Source: UMGS1601 sp900553335
GTDB taxonomy: Bacteria; Bacillota; Clostridia; Oscillospirales; Ruminococcaceae
Assembly: GCA_937920725.1 (NCBI GenBank)
Contig: CALEUW010000024.1
Location: 1 to 64,000 of the forward strand
Length of the DNA stretch: 64,000 nucleotides
Direction: 5' to 3'
Within the stretch, counting starts at the first letter, position 1. Each line of letters starts with the position of its first letter. Made by a program: the position numbers and the translations under genes. Below the pieces are notes generated by a model. That model saw only the letters and a program-made list of their open reading frames with translations. It did no database searches and was not told where the DNA came from. Of this stretch, positions 30,666-40,120 are shown piece by piece.

Positions 30666-31073
30666 ATGTCAGTAATTGAAAAAGCAAGGGAGCTTGGAAA
30701 AGCATTACAGGAAAGTCAGGAGTATAAATCTTATATCGAGGCTAAGCGCATAAACGATACCGATGTTGATTTGCAGAACATGATCGGTGAGTTTAATATG
30801 CTCAGAATGCAGCTTAATCAGGAAATGTCAAAGGAAGAAAAGAACCCTGATGAAATGAAAAGACTTGACGGTGAGATCAAAGAGCTTTACGGAAAGATTA
30901 TGTCAAATAAGAGCATGGCAGAATACAATGCCGCTACTGAGAAAATGGAAAAGATTATGAACAGCGTAAATTATATTATTTCACAGGCTGCCGGAGGAGA
31001 GGATCCGATGACTTGTCCGGAAACTGCTCCAAGCTGTTCGGGAAGCTGTTCAACTTGCGGCGGATGCCACTAA
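30666..31073 (+). CDS. YlbF/YmcA (Ric) family protein with Cys-rich tail
   Basis: This 135-residue helical protein of the YlbF/YmcA family (about residues 1-115) ends in a Cys cluster, TCPETAPSCSGSCSTCGGCH, with six Cys in the last 20 residues. In B. subtilis, YmcA (RicA) is encoded directly after miaB and ahead of mutSL. RicA, RicF and RicT form an Fe-S complex that directs RNase Y and feeds Spo0A and competence. The same gene order here suggests the RicA role, though the tail may act as an Fe-S or metal ligand set. The SD is AAAGGAG before ATG 30666. Confidence 0.82.
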   Translation: MSVIEKARELGKALQESQEYKSYIEAKRINDTDVDLQNMIGEFNMLRMQLNQEMSKEEKNPDEMKRLDGEIKELYGKIMSNKSMAEYNAATEKMEKIMNSVNYIISQAAGGEDPMTCPETAPSCSGSCSTCGGCH

Positions 31074-31111
31074 TTTTTATAAGTTTTTTGCAAAAGGGAG
31101 TGAGTTTATAA

Positions 31112-33724
31112 GTGCTAAGACTAAGTGATGTCGATCTGAATGTGCTTTCACCGATGATGAAGCAGTATGTTGAGGTTAAAACAAAATATCAAAGACATAT
31201 TGTTTTTTTCAGACTCGGTGACTTTTACGAAATGTTTTTTGAAGATGCAGTTTTAGCATCGAAGGAGCTTGAACTCACTCTTACAGGACGTGACTGCGGA
31301 TTATCGGAAAGAGCGCCGATGTGCGGTGTACCGTATCATGCTTGCGATATTTACCTTAAAAGATTGATAGAAAAGGGTTATATGGTGGCGATTTGTGAAC
31401 AAACCGAAGATCCTGCATCCGCCAAAGGGATAGTAAAGAGGGATGTAATAAAGGTAGTAACTCCCGGAACTCTTACCGAGAGCAGCATGCTTGATGAAAG
31501 TGACAACAACTACCTTTGCTGTATATATGTTAAAAACAAAGAGTTTTCAATTTGTTTTTCTGATATATCAACGGGGTCTGTGCATCTATTTACTTTTAAC
31601 GGCAAAAATGCAAGGATGGATGTTATAAACGAGCTTTCACGTTTTTCTCCCGCTGAGGTTATAACCAATTGTCAGGAAAAAAACCTTGGAGAAATATTAG
31701 TCTTTATTAAGGACAAGCTGAACGCTTCTTTGCAGGTTTTTGATGAAGAAGAATTTTCTCCGAATATCTACAAAGAAAGTGTGCTTGCACAATTTTCAGC
31801 CGATTCGTTTGAAACGCTGGGAATAAATGAATCCGAAACAGAAGTTAATGCAGTATGCGGAATTTTCGTATACATTGCTGATACGCAAAAGGCAGCAGTC
31901 GGTAGATTTTCAGAGATAATACGTCATGACCGTGAACCGTTGATGTCAATTGGCTTTACAGCAAGACGCAATCTTGAGCTTATAGAAACTCTTAGAAACA
32001 AGGAAAAAAAAGGATCTTTGCTTTGGGTTTTGGATTATACAAAAACATCAATGGGCAGGAGAATGCTAAAGGCGTCGATAGAACAGCCTTTAGTAAGTCC
32101 TGTTAAAATCATGTCAAGGCTCGATGCTGTGGAGTCTTTAATTTCTGATTCTTTTGTTTTAGAAAGTTTAAAGGAAGAGCTTGACGGTGTTTACGATATA
32201 GAGCGTCTTATGACAAGGGTAATATACAAAAGCGCAACACCCAGAGATGTAAAGGCACTTTCTCGGTCAGTTTTATCACTTCCGAAAATCAAGTCGCTTT
32301 TGGAGAATTTTGATTCATCGCTTTTATCGGAGCAAAATGAAAATATTTACCCTTGCGAAGAGATATCAGCCCTTATTGAAAATGCAGTGGTTGATGAGCC
32401 TCCTGTAAATGTAAAGGACGGGGGTGTGATAAAGGCCGGTTTTAACGAAGAGCTTGATTCGCTTAGAAACGTTATTGCAAACGGAAAAGATATCATTGAT
32501 TCTATTGCTGAGAATGAACGTGAAAAGACCGGTATCAAGAAGCTTAAGATTGGTTACAACAGAGTGTTCGGATATTATATAGAGGTAACAAAATCTTTTA
32601 TAAGTCAGGTTCCGGATAGTTACATAAGAAAGCAGACACTAGCTAATTGTGAGAGGTATATAACAGAAGAACTAAAAGATGCCGAGAATATGATTGTCGG
32701 TGCCAGCGATAAGGTGATCAGACTTGAACAGGAAATTTTTTCTGAAGTAATTTCGTATATTGCCTCTTTTCTTGATAAAATACAAAAATCGGCAAACGCA
32801 GTTGCATATGTAGATATGCTGTGTTCTTTTGCAACAGCAGCAGTAAATAACAATTATGTCAAGCCGGATATTTCGGTTGACGGAATAATTGACATAAGAA
32901 ACGGACGCCATCCCGTAGTTGAACTTATGCAGAAGAATGAAGTATTTGTTCCAAACGATGCGTATTTAGATCTGACGGATAACCGTATGTCAATTATAAC
33001 AGGTCCTAATATGAGCGGTAAAAGTACATATATGCGGCAGGTTGCGCTTATTACTCTTATGGCTCAGATAGGCTGCTTTGTACCGAGTGACTACGCTAAG
33101 ATTTCTGTTGTGGATCAGATATTCACCAGAGTCGGAGCGTCTGATGACCTTACAAGCGGTCAGTCAACTTTTATGGTTGAAATGAGCGAAGTTGCCGAGA
33201 TAGTAAAGCTTGCTACTAAAAACAGCCTTGTTATTTTGGACGAGGTCGGAAGGGGAACGTCTACTTACGACGGACTGTCAATAGCACGAGCTGTTGCCGA
33301 ATATATTGCAGGAAATTCAAGGCTTGGCTGCAAAACTTTATTTGCAACGCATTACCATGAACTTATTGAACTTGAGGGTAAAGTAAGTGGCGTTAAAAAT
33401 TTAAGTGTTGCGGTAAAGCAGGTTGGCGGAAGTATCAAGTTTTTAAGAAAGATTGTTCATGGCGGTGCAGACGAAAGCTATGGAATAGAAGTTGCAAAAC
33501 TTGCCGGACTTCCGAAAGCTATTTTAAATCGTGCAGATGAGCTTTTGACGCAATTTGAAAATGGGGTAAAGTCTAAGCACAATGAAAATACGGCTGACCA
33601 GCTGAGCTTTGGAATGATAAACGAAAACAAAGCGACTGAAATACTTAAAAGAACAAATATAGATGAAATAACGGATGATGAATTGCGTCCGTTTATAAAA
33701 AGTCTTTTGGAATATATAATTTAG
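31112..33724 (+). CDS. mutS: DNA mismatch repair protein MutS
   Basis: MutS recognises mismatches and recruits MutL. At 870 residues it is standard length. The N-terminal mismatch-binding motif is FFRLGDFYEMFFEDA (the Phe-x-Glu reader), followed by connector, lever and clamp domains (IEQPL, IGYNRVFGYYIEV). The ATPase has TGPNMSGKSTYMRQ (Walker A, about 630), DEVGRGTSTYDGLSIA and TLFATHYHEL. The start is GTG 31112 with GGGAGTGAG upstream. mutL follows 22 bases later. Confidence 0.97.
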   Translation: MLRLSDVDLNVLSPMMKQYVEVKTKYQRHIVFFRLGDFYEMFFEDAVLASKELELTLTGRDCGLSERAPMCGVPYHACDIYLKRLIEKGYMVAICEQTEDPASAKGIVKRDVIKVVTPGTLTESSMLDESDNNYLCCIYVKNKEFSICFSDISTGSVHLFTFNGKNARMDVINELSRFSPAEVITNCQEKNLGEILVFIKDKLNASLQVFDEEEFSPNIYKESVLAQFSADSFETLGINESETEVNAVCGIFVYIADTQKAAVGRFSEIIRHDREPLMSIGFTARRNLELIETLRNKEKKGSLLWVLDYTKTSMGRRMLKASIEQPLVSPVKIMSRLDAVESLISDSFVLESLKEELDGVYDIERLMTRVIYKSATPRDVKALSRSVLSLPKIKSLLENFDSSLLSEQNENIYPCEEISALIENAVVDEPPVNVKDGGVIKAGFNEELDSLRNVIANGKDIIDSIAENEREKTGIKKLKIGYNRVFGYYIEVTKSFISQVPDSYIRKQTLANCERYITEELKDAENMIVGASDKVIRLEQEIFSEVISYIASFLDKIQKSANAVAYVDMLCSFATAAVNNNYVKPDISVDGIIDIRNGRHPVVELMQKNEVFVPNDAYLDLTDNRMSIITGPNMSGKSTYMRQVALITLMAQIGCFVPSDYAKISVVDQIFTRVGASDDLTSGQSTFMVEMSEVAEIVKLATKNSLVILDEVGRGTSTYDGLSIARAVAEYIAGNSRLGCKTLFATHYHELIELEGKVSGVKNLSVAVKQVGGSIKFLRKIVHGGADESYGIEVAKLAGLPKAILNRADELLTQFENGVKSKHNENTADQLSFGMINENKATEILKRTNIDEITDDELRPFIKSLLEYII

Positions 33725-33746
33725 GCAATAATAGATTGGAGCAGAC

Positions 33747-35726
33747 ATGGCGAGAATAAAAGTTTTGTCAAAAGAGGTTTCTGAGCTTATAGCTGCAGGG
33801 GAAGTGATAGATCGTCCGTCATCAGTTATTAAAGAACTTTTGGAAAACTCAATAGATTCCGGTGCAACTAATATTACCATTGAAATTAAAAACGGCGGCA
33901 GAACATATATGCGTATAACAGACAACGGCTGCGGTATGTCATATGAGGATTTACCAACCGCTTTTATCCGTCATGCAACGAGTAAAATCGATGTTAAAGA
34001 AGACCTTGAAAAGATTTGCTCTCTTGGCTTTCGCGGTGAGGCGCTGGCGTCGATTTGCGCTGTGTCTAAAGTTTCGGTTCTGACAAAACAGCCTTGCGAT
34101 AAACTTGGTTCTCACATTGAAAACGAAGGCTCAGATATTGTTTTGCTTGAAGAGTCGGGATGTCCGGACGGCACTACGATTATTGTAAAAGATTTATTTT
34201 ATAATGTACCTGCCCGTCTTAAGTTCTTAAAAAAAGATATTACCGAATCAAATGCAATCGCAGCAATTGTAAATAAAATTGCGTTATCCAATCCTGAAAT
34301 TTCATTTAAGTTTATAAGAGATAATAAACAAGAGCTTATAACCGCCGGTGATGGTAAGCTGTTTTCTGCGATTTATTCTGTTTTTGGCAGGGAATTTTCA
34401 AATTCTCTTTTAAAAACTGATTATGCTTACAATGGCGTTAAAGTATCAGGATATATTGTTAAGCCTCTTTTGGCGAAGAGCAAAAGAAATTTTCAAAACT
34501 TTTTTGTGAACGGAAGGTATGTAAAATCGGTTACCTGCATGGTATCTCTGGAAGAAGCATATAAAAATCAGATAATGGTCGGCAAATTCCCGGCTTGTGT
34601 TTTAATGATAGATATTGACCCGTCGCTGGTGGATGTAAATGTTCATCCGTCGAAAATCGAAGTAAAGTTTTCTGACGAGAAGCTCATTTATGACGCGGTG
34701 TATTTTGCTGTTAAAAATGCTCTTATGAACGAGCAGACTCCTAGCGAAATGGTGCATGAGAAAACAAAACACTATAACGAGTCTAAACTCTATGGCTTTA
34801 AGCCAAAAGAGGGTGTTCAGCTTTCTCTCAAAAGCGATAATCTTAAAGAAAATAATGCTGAACCGAAATTTGAATTCAGAGAAGAAAAAGCTCAGCCAAA
34901 GAATGACTTTTTTAATAATTTTTCCGTCAGGGAAGTAGCACCTCAGGCTAATAAGTCGGCAAGCGTGTTTAAATCGGAGAAGAACGAATATAAGATAAAC
35001 TATATTCAACCTCAGCCTGTGAAGGATTACGCTGTAACTAAAGGAGAAAAAGATAATTTAGCTGTAACCGATGACTATAAATACATACGAAGCGACAGCT
35101 TTAAAAAGAATGATTTTAAGAGTGCAATACCTGAGGTAAGCGAACAAAAAGAAGAAGTCTTTACAAAGGTTTTAGGCGAGGTATTTGATACGTTTATAGT
35201 ATGTCAAAGACAAAACGATATGTATCTTGTTGATAAGCATGCCGCTCATGAGAGAATAAATTTTGAAGAAATAAAAAAGAGTTTAAATAGCCTTGACTGT
35301 CAGATGCTTATTTCTCCTGTAAGTGTGCTTTTAAGCTATGACGAATATGACGCAATCATAGAAAATATAGAAAGTGCAAGAAATCTTGGATTTATCATAG
35401 AAGACGCAAAAGCGCCTTTTGTCAAGGTTTTGGGGCTTCCTGTTATAATTAATGCAGAAGACGCTGAAGAAGCTGTGAGTGAGCTTTCAAAAAATTATCT
35501 CAATCACATGAATGATCCGCAGCTCGATATTTTGGATGACCTGTGCCATTCGATTGCCTGCAAAGCTTCTGTTAAAGGAAATATACCGTCAAAGTTAGAG
35601 GAACTTCAGGCGTTGTGTGAAAAAGTTTTTGACGATGAGCTTACAAAATACTGCCCTCATGGAAGACCAATTTTTGTTAAGTTTTCTAAAAGAGAGATTG
35701 AAAAACTGTTTAAGCGTATTGTATAA
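33747..35726 (+). CDS. mutL: DNA mismatch repair protein MutL (endonuclease type)
   Basis: MutL links MutS to strand incision. The 659-residue protein has the GHKL ATPase motifs ELLENSIDSGATNI, ITDNGCGM and LGFRGEALASI, and the DVNVHPSKIEVKF transducer end. A charged linker (about 335-470) precedes the C-terminal dimerisation domain. That domain holds VDKHAAHERINFEE, matching the DQHA-x2-E-x4-E metal site of nicking MutL proteins, and CPHGRP. The protein is therefore an endonuclease, expected in a bacterium without MutH. miaA follows 9 bases later. Confidence 0.96.
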   Translation: MARIKVLSKEVSELIAAGEVIDRPSSVIKELLENSIDSGATNITIEIKNGGRTYMRITDNGCGMSYEDLPTAFIRHATSKIDVKEDLEKICSLGFRGEALASICAVSKVSVLTKQPCDKLGSHIENEGSDIVLLEESGCPDGTTIIVKDLFYNVPARLKFLKKDITESNAIAAIVNKIALSNPEISFKFIRDNKQELITAGDGKLFSAIYSVFGREFSNSLLKTDYAYNGVKVSGYIVKPLLAKSKRNFQNFFVNGRYVKSVTCMVSLEEAYKNQIMVGKFPACVLMIDIDPSLVDVNVHPSKIEVKFSDEKLIYDAVYFAVKNALMNEQTPSEMVHEKTKHYNESKLYGFKPKEGVQLSLKSDNLKENNAEPKFEFREEKAQPKNDFFNNFSVREVAPQANKSASVFKSEKNEYKINYIQPQPVKDYAVTKGEKDNLAVTDDYKYIRSDSFKKNDFKSAIPEVSEQKEEVFTKVLGEVFDTFIVCQRQNDMYLVDKHAAHERINFEEIKKSLNSLDCQMLISPVSVLLSYDEYDAIIENIESARNLGFIIEDAKAPFVKVLGLPVIINAEDAEEAVSELSKNYLNHMNDPQLDILDDLCHSIACKASVKGNIPSKLEELQALCEKVFDDELTKYCPHGRPIFVKFSKREIEKLFKRIV

Positions 35727-35735
35727 AGGTGATTT

Positions 35736-36680
35736 ATGAAAAAAATACCTGTTATTGTTGTTTTAGGACCTACTGCTTCAGGCAAAACTGCTTTGTCTAT
35801 TGAGCTTGCAAAGGTGTATAACGGTGAAATAGTATCTGCTGATTCTATGCAGATTTATAAAGGAATGGATATTGCTACCGCCAAGCCGACAAAGGAGGAA
35901 ATGTCGAATGTACCGCATCATCTTATAGGGTTTGTAGATCCCGATAAACGCTTCAGCGTTGCCGAATATGTAGAAACGGCAAAGAAAGTAATCTTTGATG
36001 TTTCTTCCAGAGGTAAAATGCCTATAATCTGCGGAGGAACAGGTCTTTACATAAATTCTCTTATAGACAATATTAAATTTGACGATATGAGCGAAGATTT
36101 TAAACTTCGGGAAAAGTATCAGAGAATAGCGAAAGAAAATGGGAATCATTATCTTTGGGAAAAGCTTAGAAGCGTTGATGAAAAAGCAGCGCTCGGCATT
36201 CATGAAAATAATGTAACAAGGGTTATAAGAGCGCTTGAGGTTTATGAGCTAAGCGGAAAAACCATATCCGAAGCAAAAGACATAAGTCGAGCTGAGCCAT
36301 CTCCGTTTGATACGTATTTTATCGGACTTAATTTTTCTGACAGACAAATGCTTTATGAGAAAATCAACAAAAGAGTTGATAAAATGATTGAAATCGGACT
36401 TATCGAGGAAACTAAACAGGCGTATAGCAGAAATTGCTCAATGAAAACCGCACATCAGGCAATCGGATACAAAGAGCTTATTCCTTATTTTGAAGGAGAA
36501 AGCTGTTTGGAAGCATGCATTGATAAAATCAAGCAGGAAACAAGACGGTATGCAAAGCGTCAGCTTACTTGGTTTAGGCGAGATACACGAATTAATTGGA
36601 TTAATTGCGATGAATTTGGAAGTATTAAAAAAATTTCAGAAAAAATTCAAAAAGATATAGCCAAATCGTGTTTTTTATGA
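35736..36680 (+). CDS. miaA: tRNA dimethylallyltransferase MiaA
   Basis: MiaA transfers dimethylallyl to A37 of tRNAs reading UNN codons. The protein is 314 residues. P-loop GPTASGKTALSIELA (about 11-25), VSADSMQIYKGMDIATAKP, HHLIGFVDP, GGTGLYINSLI, and the C-terminal AIGYKELIPYFEG with QETRRYAKRQLTWFRRD are all present. The SD is AAGGTGA. Upstream of hfq in the canonical miaA-hfq order, and in the same cluster as miaB, which acts next in the pathway. Confidence 0.97.
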   Translation: MKKIPVIVVLGPTASGKTALSIELAKVYNGEIVSADSMQIYKGMDIATAKPTKEEMSNVPHHLIGFVDPDKRFSVAEYVETAKKVIFDVSSRGKMPIICGGTGLYINSLIDNIKFDDMSEDFKLREKYQRIAKENGNHYLWEKLRSVDEKAALGIHENNVTRVIRALEVYELSGKTISEAKDISRAEPSPFDTYFIGLNFSDRQMLYEKINKRVDKMIEIGLIEETKQAYSRNCSMKTAHQAIGYKELIPYFEGESCLEACIDKIKQETRRYAKRQLTWFRRDTRINWINCDEFGSIKKISEKIQKDIAKSCFL

Positions 36681-36737
36681 TACAATGTAGTGTGAACAAA
36701 AATTTATATAGAAAGACATTAAGAAAGGACAAACAAA

Positions 36738-36974
36738 ATGAACAAAATTATGAATTTACAGGACATTTTCCTGAATCAGGCAAGAAAAGAAAAAGTTCCG
36801 GTTACGGTTTTTCTTGTCAATGGGTTTCAGTTTAAAGGCTTGGTAAACGGATTTGACAGTTATGTTGTTATAATGGACTGCGATGGAAAGCAAAACGTGG
36901 TGTACAAGCATGCAATATCAACGATTGCGCCTTCAAAAACTATAAACGTGCTTGACTCCGGAGATAATCATTAA
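36738..36974 (+). CDS. hfq: RNA chaperone Hfq
   Basis: Hfq, 78 residues, has Sm1 (LQDIFLNQARKEKVPVTVFLVNGFQFKGLVNGFDSYVVIM) and Sm2 containing the signature YKHAIS. The short tail lacks the long disordered C-terminus of proteobacterial Hfq, as usual in Firmicutes. The SD is GAAAGGAC before ATG 36738. It follows miaA as in B. subtilis. Confidence 0.96.
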   Translation: MNKIMNLQDIFLNQARKEKVPVTVFLVNGFQFKGLVNGFDSYVVIMDCDGKQNVVYKHAISTIAPSKTINVLDSGDNH

Positions 36975-36993
36975 ATAGGAGATAAATAATACA

Positions 36994-38205
36994 ATGAACT
37001 CAATAACCGTTAAAGTAATGGGTATAGTTCTTTCCGTATTTGTTTTATTGATGGTAGGAAGTCAGTTTGTGTATTCGTTGGGCGATTCAAGTGAAACCGA
37101 AGAAGCGGTCTTATATACAGTTGATGAAAATACTTCGTTTAAAGGTATGTTTATTCGCGATGAGAAGGTTGTCGAATATGAAGGCGAGGGTATTTTGCAG
37201 TTTAATTGCAGTGATGCTTCAAAGCTGTCTACTGATTCCGTTATAGCATATGTCTATGACGATGAACAGCAAATATACTATAAAAAGCAAATAGAAAAGC
37301 TAACCAGCTTGAAGGAAGACTACGAGAAAGCGCAGAATCCCGGTACAACAAACGGAGTTCAGACAGAGGCTTTGCGCACTAAAATTTCTCAGCAGTATAT
37401 GTCGCTTATTGAAAGCTGCGACAGCGGAAACTATGAGAATGTTTATTCTTCCCGAAAAGAGCTGGCATATCTGCTTAATATAAACAACATTATCACCCGA
37501 AACGACACAGACTTTTCTGAGCAAATAACGCAGCTTGAAAGCAAAATTCAGGAGTATAAGGATCTGACAGTTGAACCTAAGGACAAGATCACTGCCGGAG
37601 AGTCTGGTTATTTTGCTTCAAGACTTGACGGTTATGAAGGCTTGATTTCAATATCTGATATTGATAATTTGACAGAAGAGAGAATAGAAACGCTGTTCAA
37701 TGCTGAACCTAAAATCAGAAAAAACTCAATCGGTAAGATAGTAAGCCAATATACTACAAAGTTTATCGGAGTTGTTGATAAGTCAAATAAGTTTGTTGAA
37801 CTCAATCTTATGAATAATAATTCATTGAATGTAAGATTCAGTTCCTCTGACGATATGTATACTATGGGTATAGATATTATTAGACCGATAAACAAGGAAG
37901 AGGATAAATACCTGATAGTTTTGGATTGCACAAGACTTGACGATACCGTTTTACAAAATAGATTTGAAAATGCAGAGCTTATTTTTGATGAATATACAGG
38001 TATTAAAATTCCTAGAAAAGCGATTTGTTTTAAAGACGGTGTAAAAGGAGTGTATACCCTTTTAGGTCAGGAGGTCACCTTTAAAAAGATTGATGTGATA
38101 TACGAAGGAGATGATTTTGTGCTTTCGCAAAATTCAAATGAAAGCGACAGTCTTCATGTATATGATCAGATGCTTTTGGAGAGGGTTGAGAAAAAAAGTG
38201 GTTAA
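36994..38205 (+). CDS. HlyD-like membrane-anchored protein of the division cluster
   Basis: This 403-residue protein has a single N-terminal transmembrane helix (about 6-27) and a large extracytoplasmic region. A hairpin-like coiled segment (about 90-205, from KKQIEKLTSLKEDYEKA) is inserted in a beta-rich, lipoyl-like region (ESGYFASRLDGYEG..., then IKIPRKAICFKDGVKGVYTLLG). This is the layout of periplasmic-adaptor (HlyD/MFP) proteins. No partner ABC or outer-membrane gene is nearby; instead it sits immediately before ylmE-sepF-ylmH-divIVA. It overlaps ylmE by 8 bases. A role in envelope or division is suggested only by context. Confidence 0.6.
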   Translation: MNSITVKVMGIVLSVFVLLMVGSQFVYSLGDSSETEEAVLYTVDENTSFKGMFIRDEKVVEYEGEGILQFNCSDASKLSTDSVIAYVYDDEQQIYYKKQIEKLTSLKEDYEKAQNPGTTNGVQTEALRTKISQQYMSLIESCDSGNYENVYSSRKELAYLLNINNIITRNDTDFSEQITQLESKIQEYKDLTVEPKDKITAGESGYFASRLDGYEGLISISDIDNLTEERIETLFNAEPKIRKNSIGKIVSQYTTKFIGVVDKSNKFVELNLMNNNSLNVRFSSSDDMYTMGIDIIRPINKEEDKYLIVLDCTRLDDTVLQNRFENAELIFDEYTGIKIPRKAICFKDGVKGVYTLLGQEVTFKKIDVIYEGDDFVLSQNSNESDSLHVYDQMLLERVEKKSG

Positions 38206-38902
38206 TATTAGCAATTATGATTTTGTTGTTGAAAACTACAACGAAATATGTTATAATATACAGAATGCTAGGATAAAGTACACTAAAGAGCAAGGAGAAG
38301 TTCAGATTTTGGCTGTGACAAAAACTGTCGCTCCGGAAATAATCAACGCTTCAATTGATTGCGGTATAACCTTGCTCGGCGAAAACAGAGTTCAGGAATA
38401 TCTTTCCAAAAAAGAATTTTATAAGCCTTGTGATGTGCATTTTATCGGACATTTACAGACGAATAAAGTTAAGTATATCATAAATGATGTTTCTATGATA
38501 CAGTCTGTTGATTCATTAAAGCTTGCGTCAGAAATAAACAGGCAGGCTTTAAAAAACAACAAAATTATGGATATACTAATTGAAGTGAATATCGGCGAGG
38601 AGCTTTCAAAAAGCGGAGTTTCAAAAAACGAAGTTTTTGATCTGGTCGATGAAATCTCCGATCTTCCTGCTGTAAGAATAAAAGGACTTATGGCGATACC
38701 GCCGATTAATTCAGATGACAGGATATACGCATCGCTTTATGAAGCGTTTAACAGTTTAAAAGAGAGAAACATTCCTAATGTCGATATGAGCATTTTGTCG
38801 GTGGGAATGTCAGGAGATTATGAGAAGGCTATAAAGTATGGATCTAATCTCGTAAGAATAGGGACAAAGCTCTTCGGGGCAAGAAAATATGTGGAGGTTT
38901 AA
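38198..38902 (+). CDS. ylmE: YggS/YlmE-family PLP homeostasis protein
   Basis: This PLP-binding alanine-racemase-fold protein (COG0325/PLPBP) takes part in vitamin B6 and amino-acid homeostasis and has no known enzyme activity. The 234 residues show ILAVTKTV with the PLP Lys, LLGENRVQEYLSK, VHFIGHLQTNKVKYI, GLMAIPP and LSVGMSGDYEKAI...VRIGTKLFGAR. The start is inferred as GTG 38198, overlapping the previous stop, with GGAGAGGG upstream. ylmE normally precedes sepF in Gram-positive division clusters. Confidence 0.9.
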   Translation: MVNISNYDFVVENYNEICYNIQNARIKYTKEQGEVQILAVTKTVAPEIINASIDCGITLLGENRVQEYLSKKEFYKPCDVHFIGHLQTNKVKYIINDVSMIQSVDSLKLASEINRQALKNNKIMDILIEVNIGEELSKSGVSKNEVFDLVDEISDLPAVRIKGLMAIPPINSDDRIYASLYEAFNSLKERNIPNVDMSILSVGMSGDYEKAIKYGSNLVRIGTKLFGARKYVEV

Positions 38903-38906
38903 CAAA

Positions 38907-39326
38907 ATGAGTGTAATGCAAAGCTTTAAAAATTTGTTCGTTGGAACAGATGAAACAGAGGAGGAGTTTTCTCCGGTTTATGACAGTGCAGAGTCTTTCG
39001 AGCCTATAACTGATAAGAGAAACAGAGAGGTTAAGATTGCCGCTACAACTACTCTTCAGATCGTGCTAGCAAGACCGGCTGATTTTACAGAGGTTAAAGG
39101 AATCGGCGATGACCTCAATGCACAGAAAACAGTACTTTTGAATCTTGAAACGGTAAAGTCCGAGGATGCTAAAAGAATTCTTGACTTTTTGTCGGGAGTA
39201 GCATATGCAAACGGAGCTGACATTAAAATGATGGCACAGAAAACATTTGCCATAATGCCAAGAAACGTAGGATTTTCCGGTGTTGATTTGATGAGCGAGC
39301 TTGAAAATAACGGATATAGCTTTTAA
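38907..39326 (+). CDS. sepF: Cell division protein SepF
   Basis: SepF tethers FtsZ filaments to the membrane. The 139 residues start with the amphipathic anchor MSVMQSFKNLFVG, then an acidic linker, then the DUF552 core (IVLARPADFTEVKGIGDDL, KTVLLNLETVKSEDAKRILDFLSG, GADIKMMAQKTFAIMP). The start is ATG 38907 with TGGAGG eight bases upstream. Its stop overlaps the start of ylmH. Confidence 0.95.
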   Translation: MSVMQSFKNLFVGTDETEEEFSPVYDSAESFEPITDKRNREVKIAATTTLQIVLARPADFTEVKGIGDDLNAQKTVLLNLETVKSEDAKRILDFLSGVAYANGADIKMMAQKTFAIMPRNVGFSGVDLMSELENNGYSF

Positions 39327-40108
39327 TGTATGATAATAGGTTTTCGTTTCTCGGCAGCCTGAGCAGTGAAGATGAAATACTTGTTCGCCGTGTATGCGAT
39401 ATTGCAAAGCGTGCAAAGGACAAATATTTTTCGTGCTTTTCTCACTTTCTCGATTTAAGACAGCAGTCCTTGGCAAGGCAAGTTCTCATGTCACTTAAAT
39501 ATGAAAACTATGCTTTTTTCGGAGGTTATGATGGTGCTTTGCGAGTAAAACTCGGAGTTTTTCCGGATTATGAACAACCCGATGAAGCAAAGTTTAATAT
39601 TAACTCGGTTACTTTTACCTATCGTAATGAGGATAAGCTTACTCACAGGGATTTTTTAGGAAGTCTTATGTCGTTGAATATTAAAAGAGATACGATAGGC
39701 GATATAATTGTCGGTGAGGGAAAGAGCGTAGTTTATGCGGATGGGAATGTTGCAAGTCTTGTTCTTCATGACATAAGCAAGATCGGGAGAATAGGCGTAA
39801 AGGTTCATGAGGGAAATGATGGGTCTGTGATACATGTTCAGACTTTTACTGAGATAAACGGGACTGTTTCTCAGCCCAGACTGGACTGTATAGTATCACT
39901 AGCTGTAGGTTTAAGCCGTGAAAAATCAGCTGCGCTTATAAAAAATACAGGAGTAAGTATTGATTACAGCCTGGTAAATTCTCCATCTTATCAGATAAAT
40001 GAAGGTCAAACATTTTCTATCAGAGGATACGGAAAATATATATTCGTCAAAAATTGTGGTTTTACTCGTAAAAACCGTGTTATAGTTAAAATAAAGAAAT
40101 TTAATTAG
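39326..40108 (+). CDS. ylmH: YlmH-type S4 RNA-binding protein
   Basis: This 260-residue YlmH protein has an N-terminal helical part, a central ALRVKLGVFPDYEQPDEAKF, LTHRDFLGSLMSLNIKRDTIGDI and a C-terminal S4 domain (about 180-250, RLDCIVSLAVGLSREKSAALIKNTGVSIDYSLV). YlmH homologues have been linked to ribosome-associated quality control in B. subtilis, so a translation role is likely despite the location among division genes. The start ATG overlaps the sepF stop (TAATG). Confidence 0.9.
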   Translation: MYDNRFSFLGSLSSEDEILVRRVCDIAKRAKDKYFSCFSHFLDLRQQSLARQVLMSLKYENYAFFGGYDGALRVKLGVFPDYEQPDEAKFNINSVTFTYRNEDKLTHRDFLGSLMSLNIKRDTIGDIIVGEGKSVVYADGNVASLVLHDISKIGRIGVKVHEGNDGSVIHVQTFTEINGTVSQPRLDCIVSLAVGLSREKSAALIKNTGVSIDYSLVNSPSYQINEGQTFSIRGYGKYIFVKNCGFTRKNRVIVKIKKFN

Positions 40109-40120
40109 GAGGACATTATA

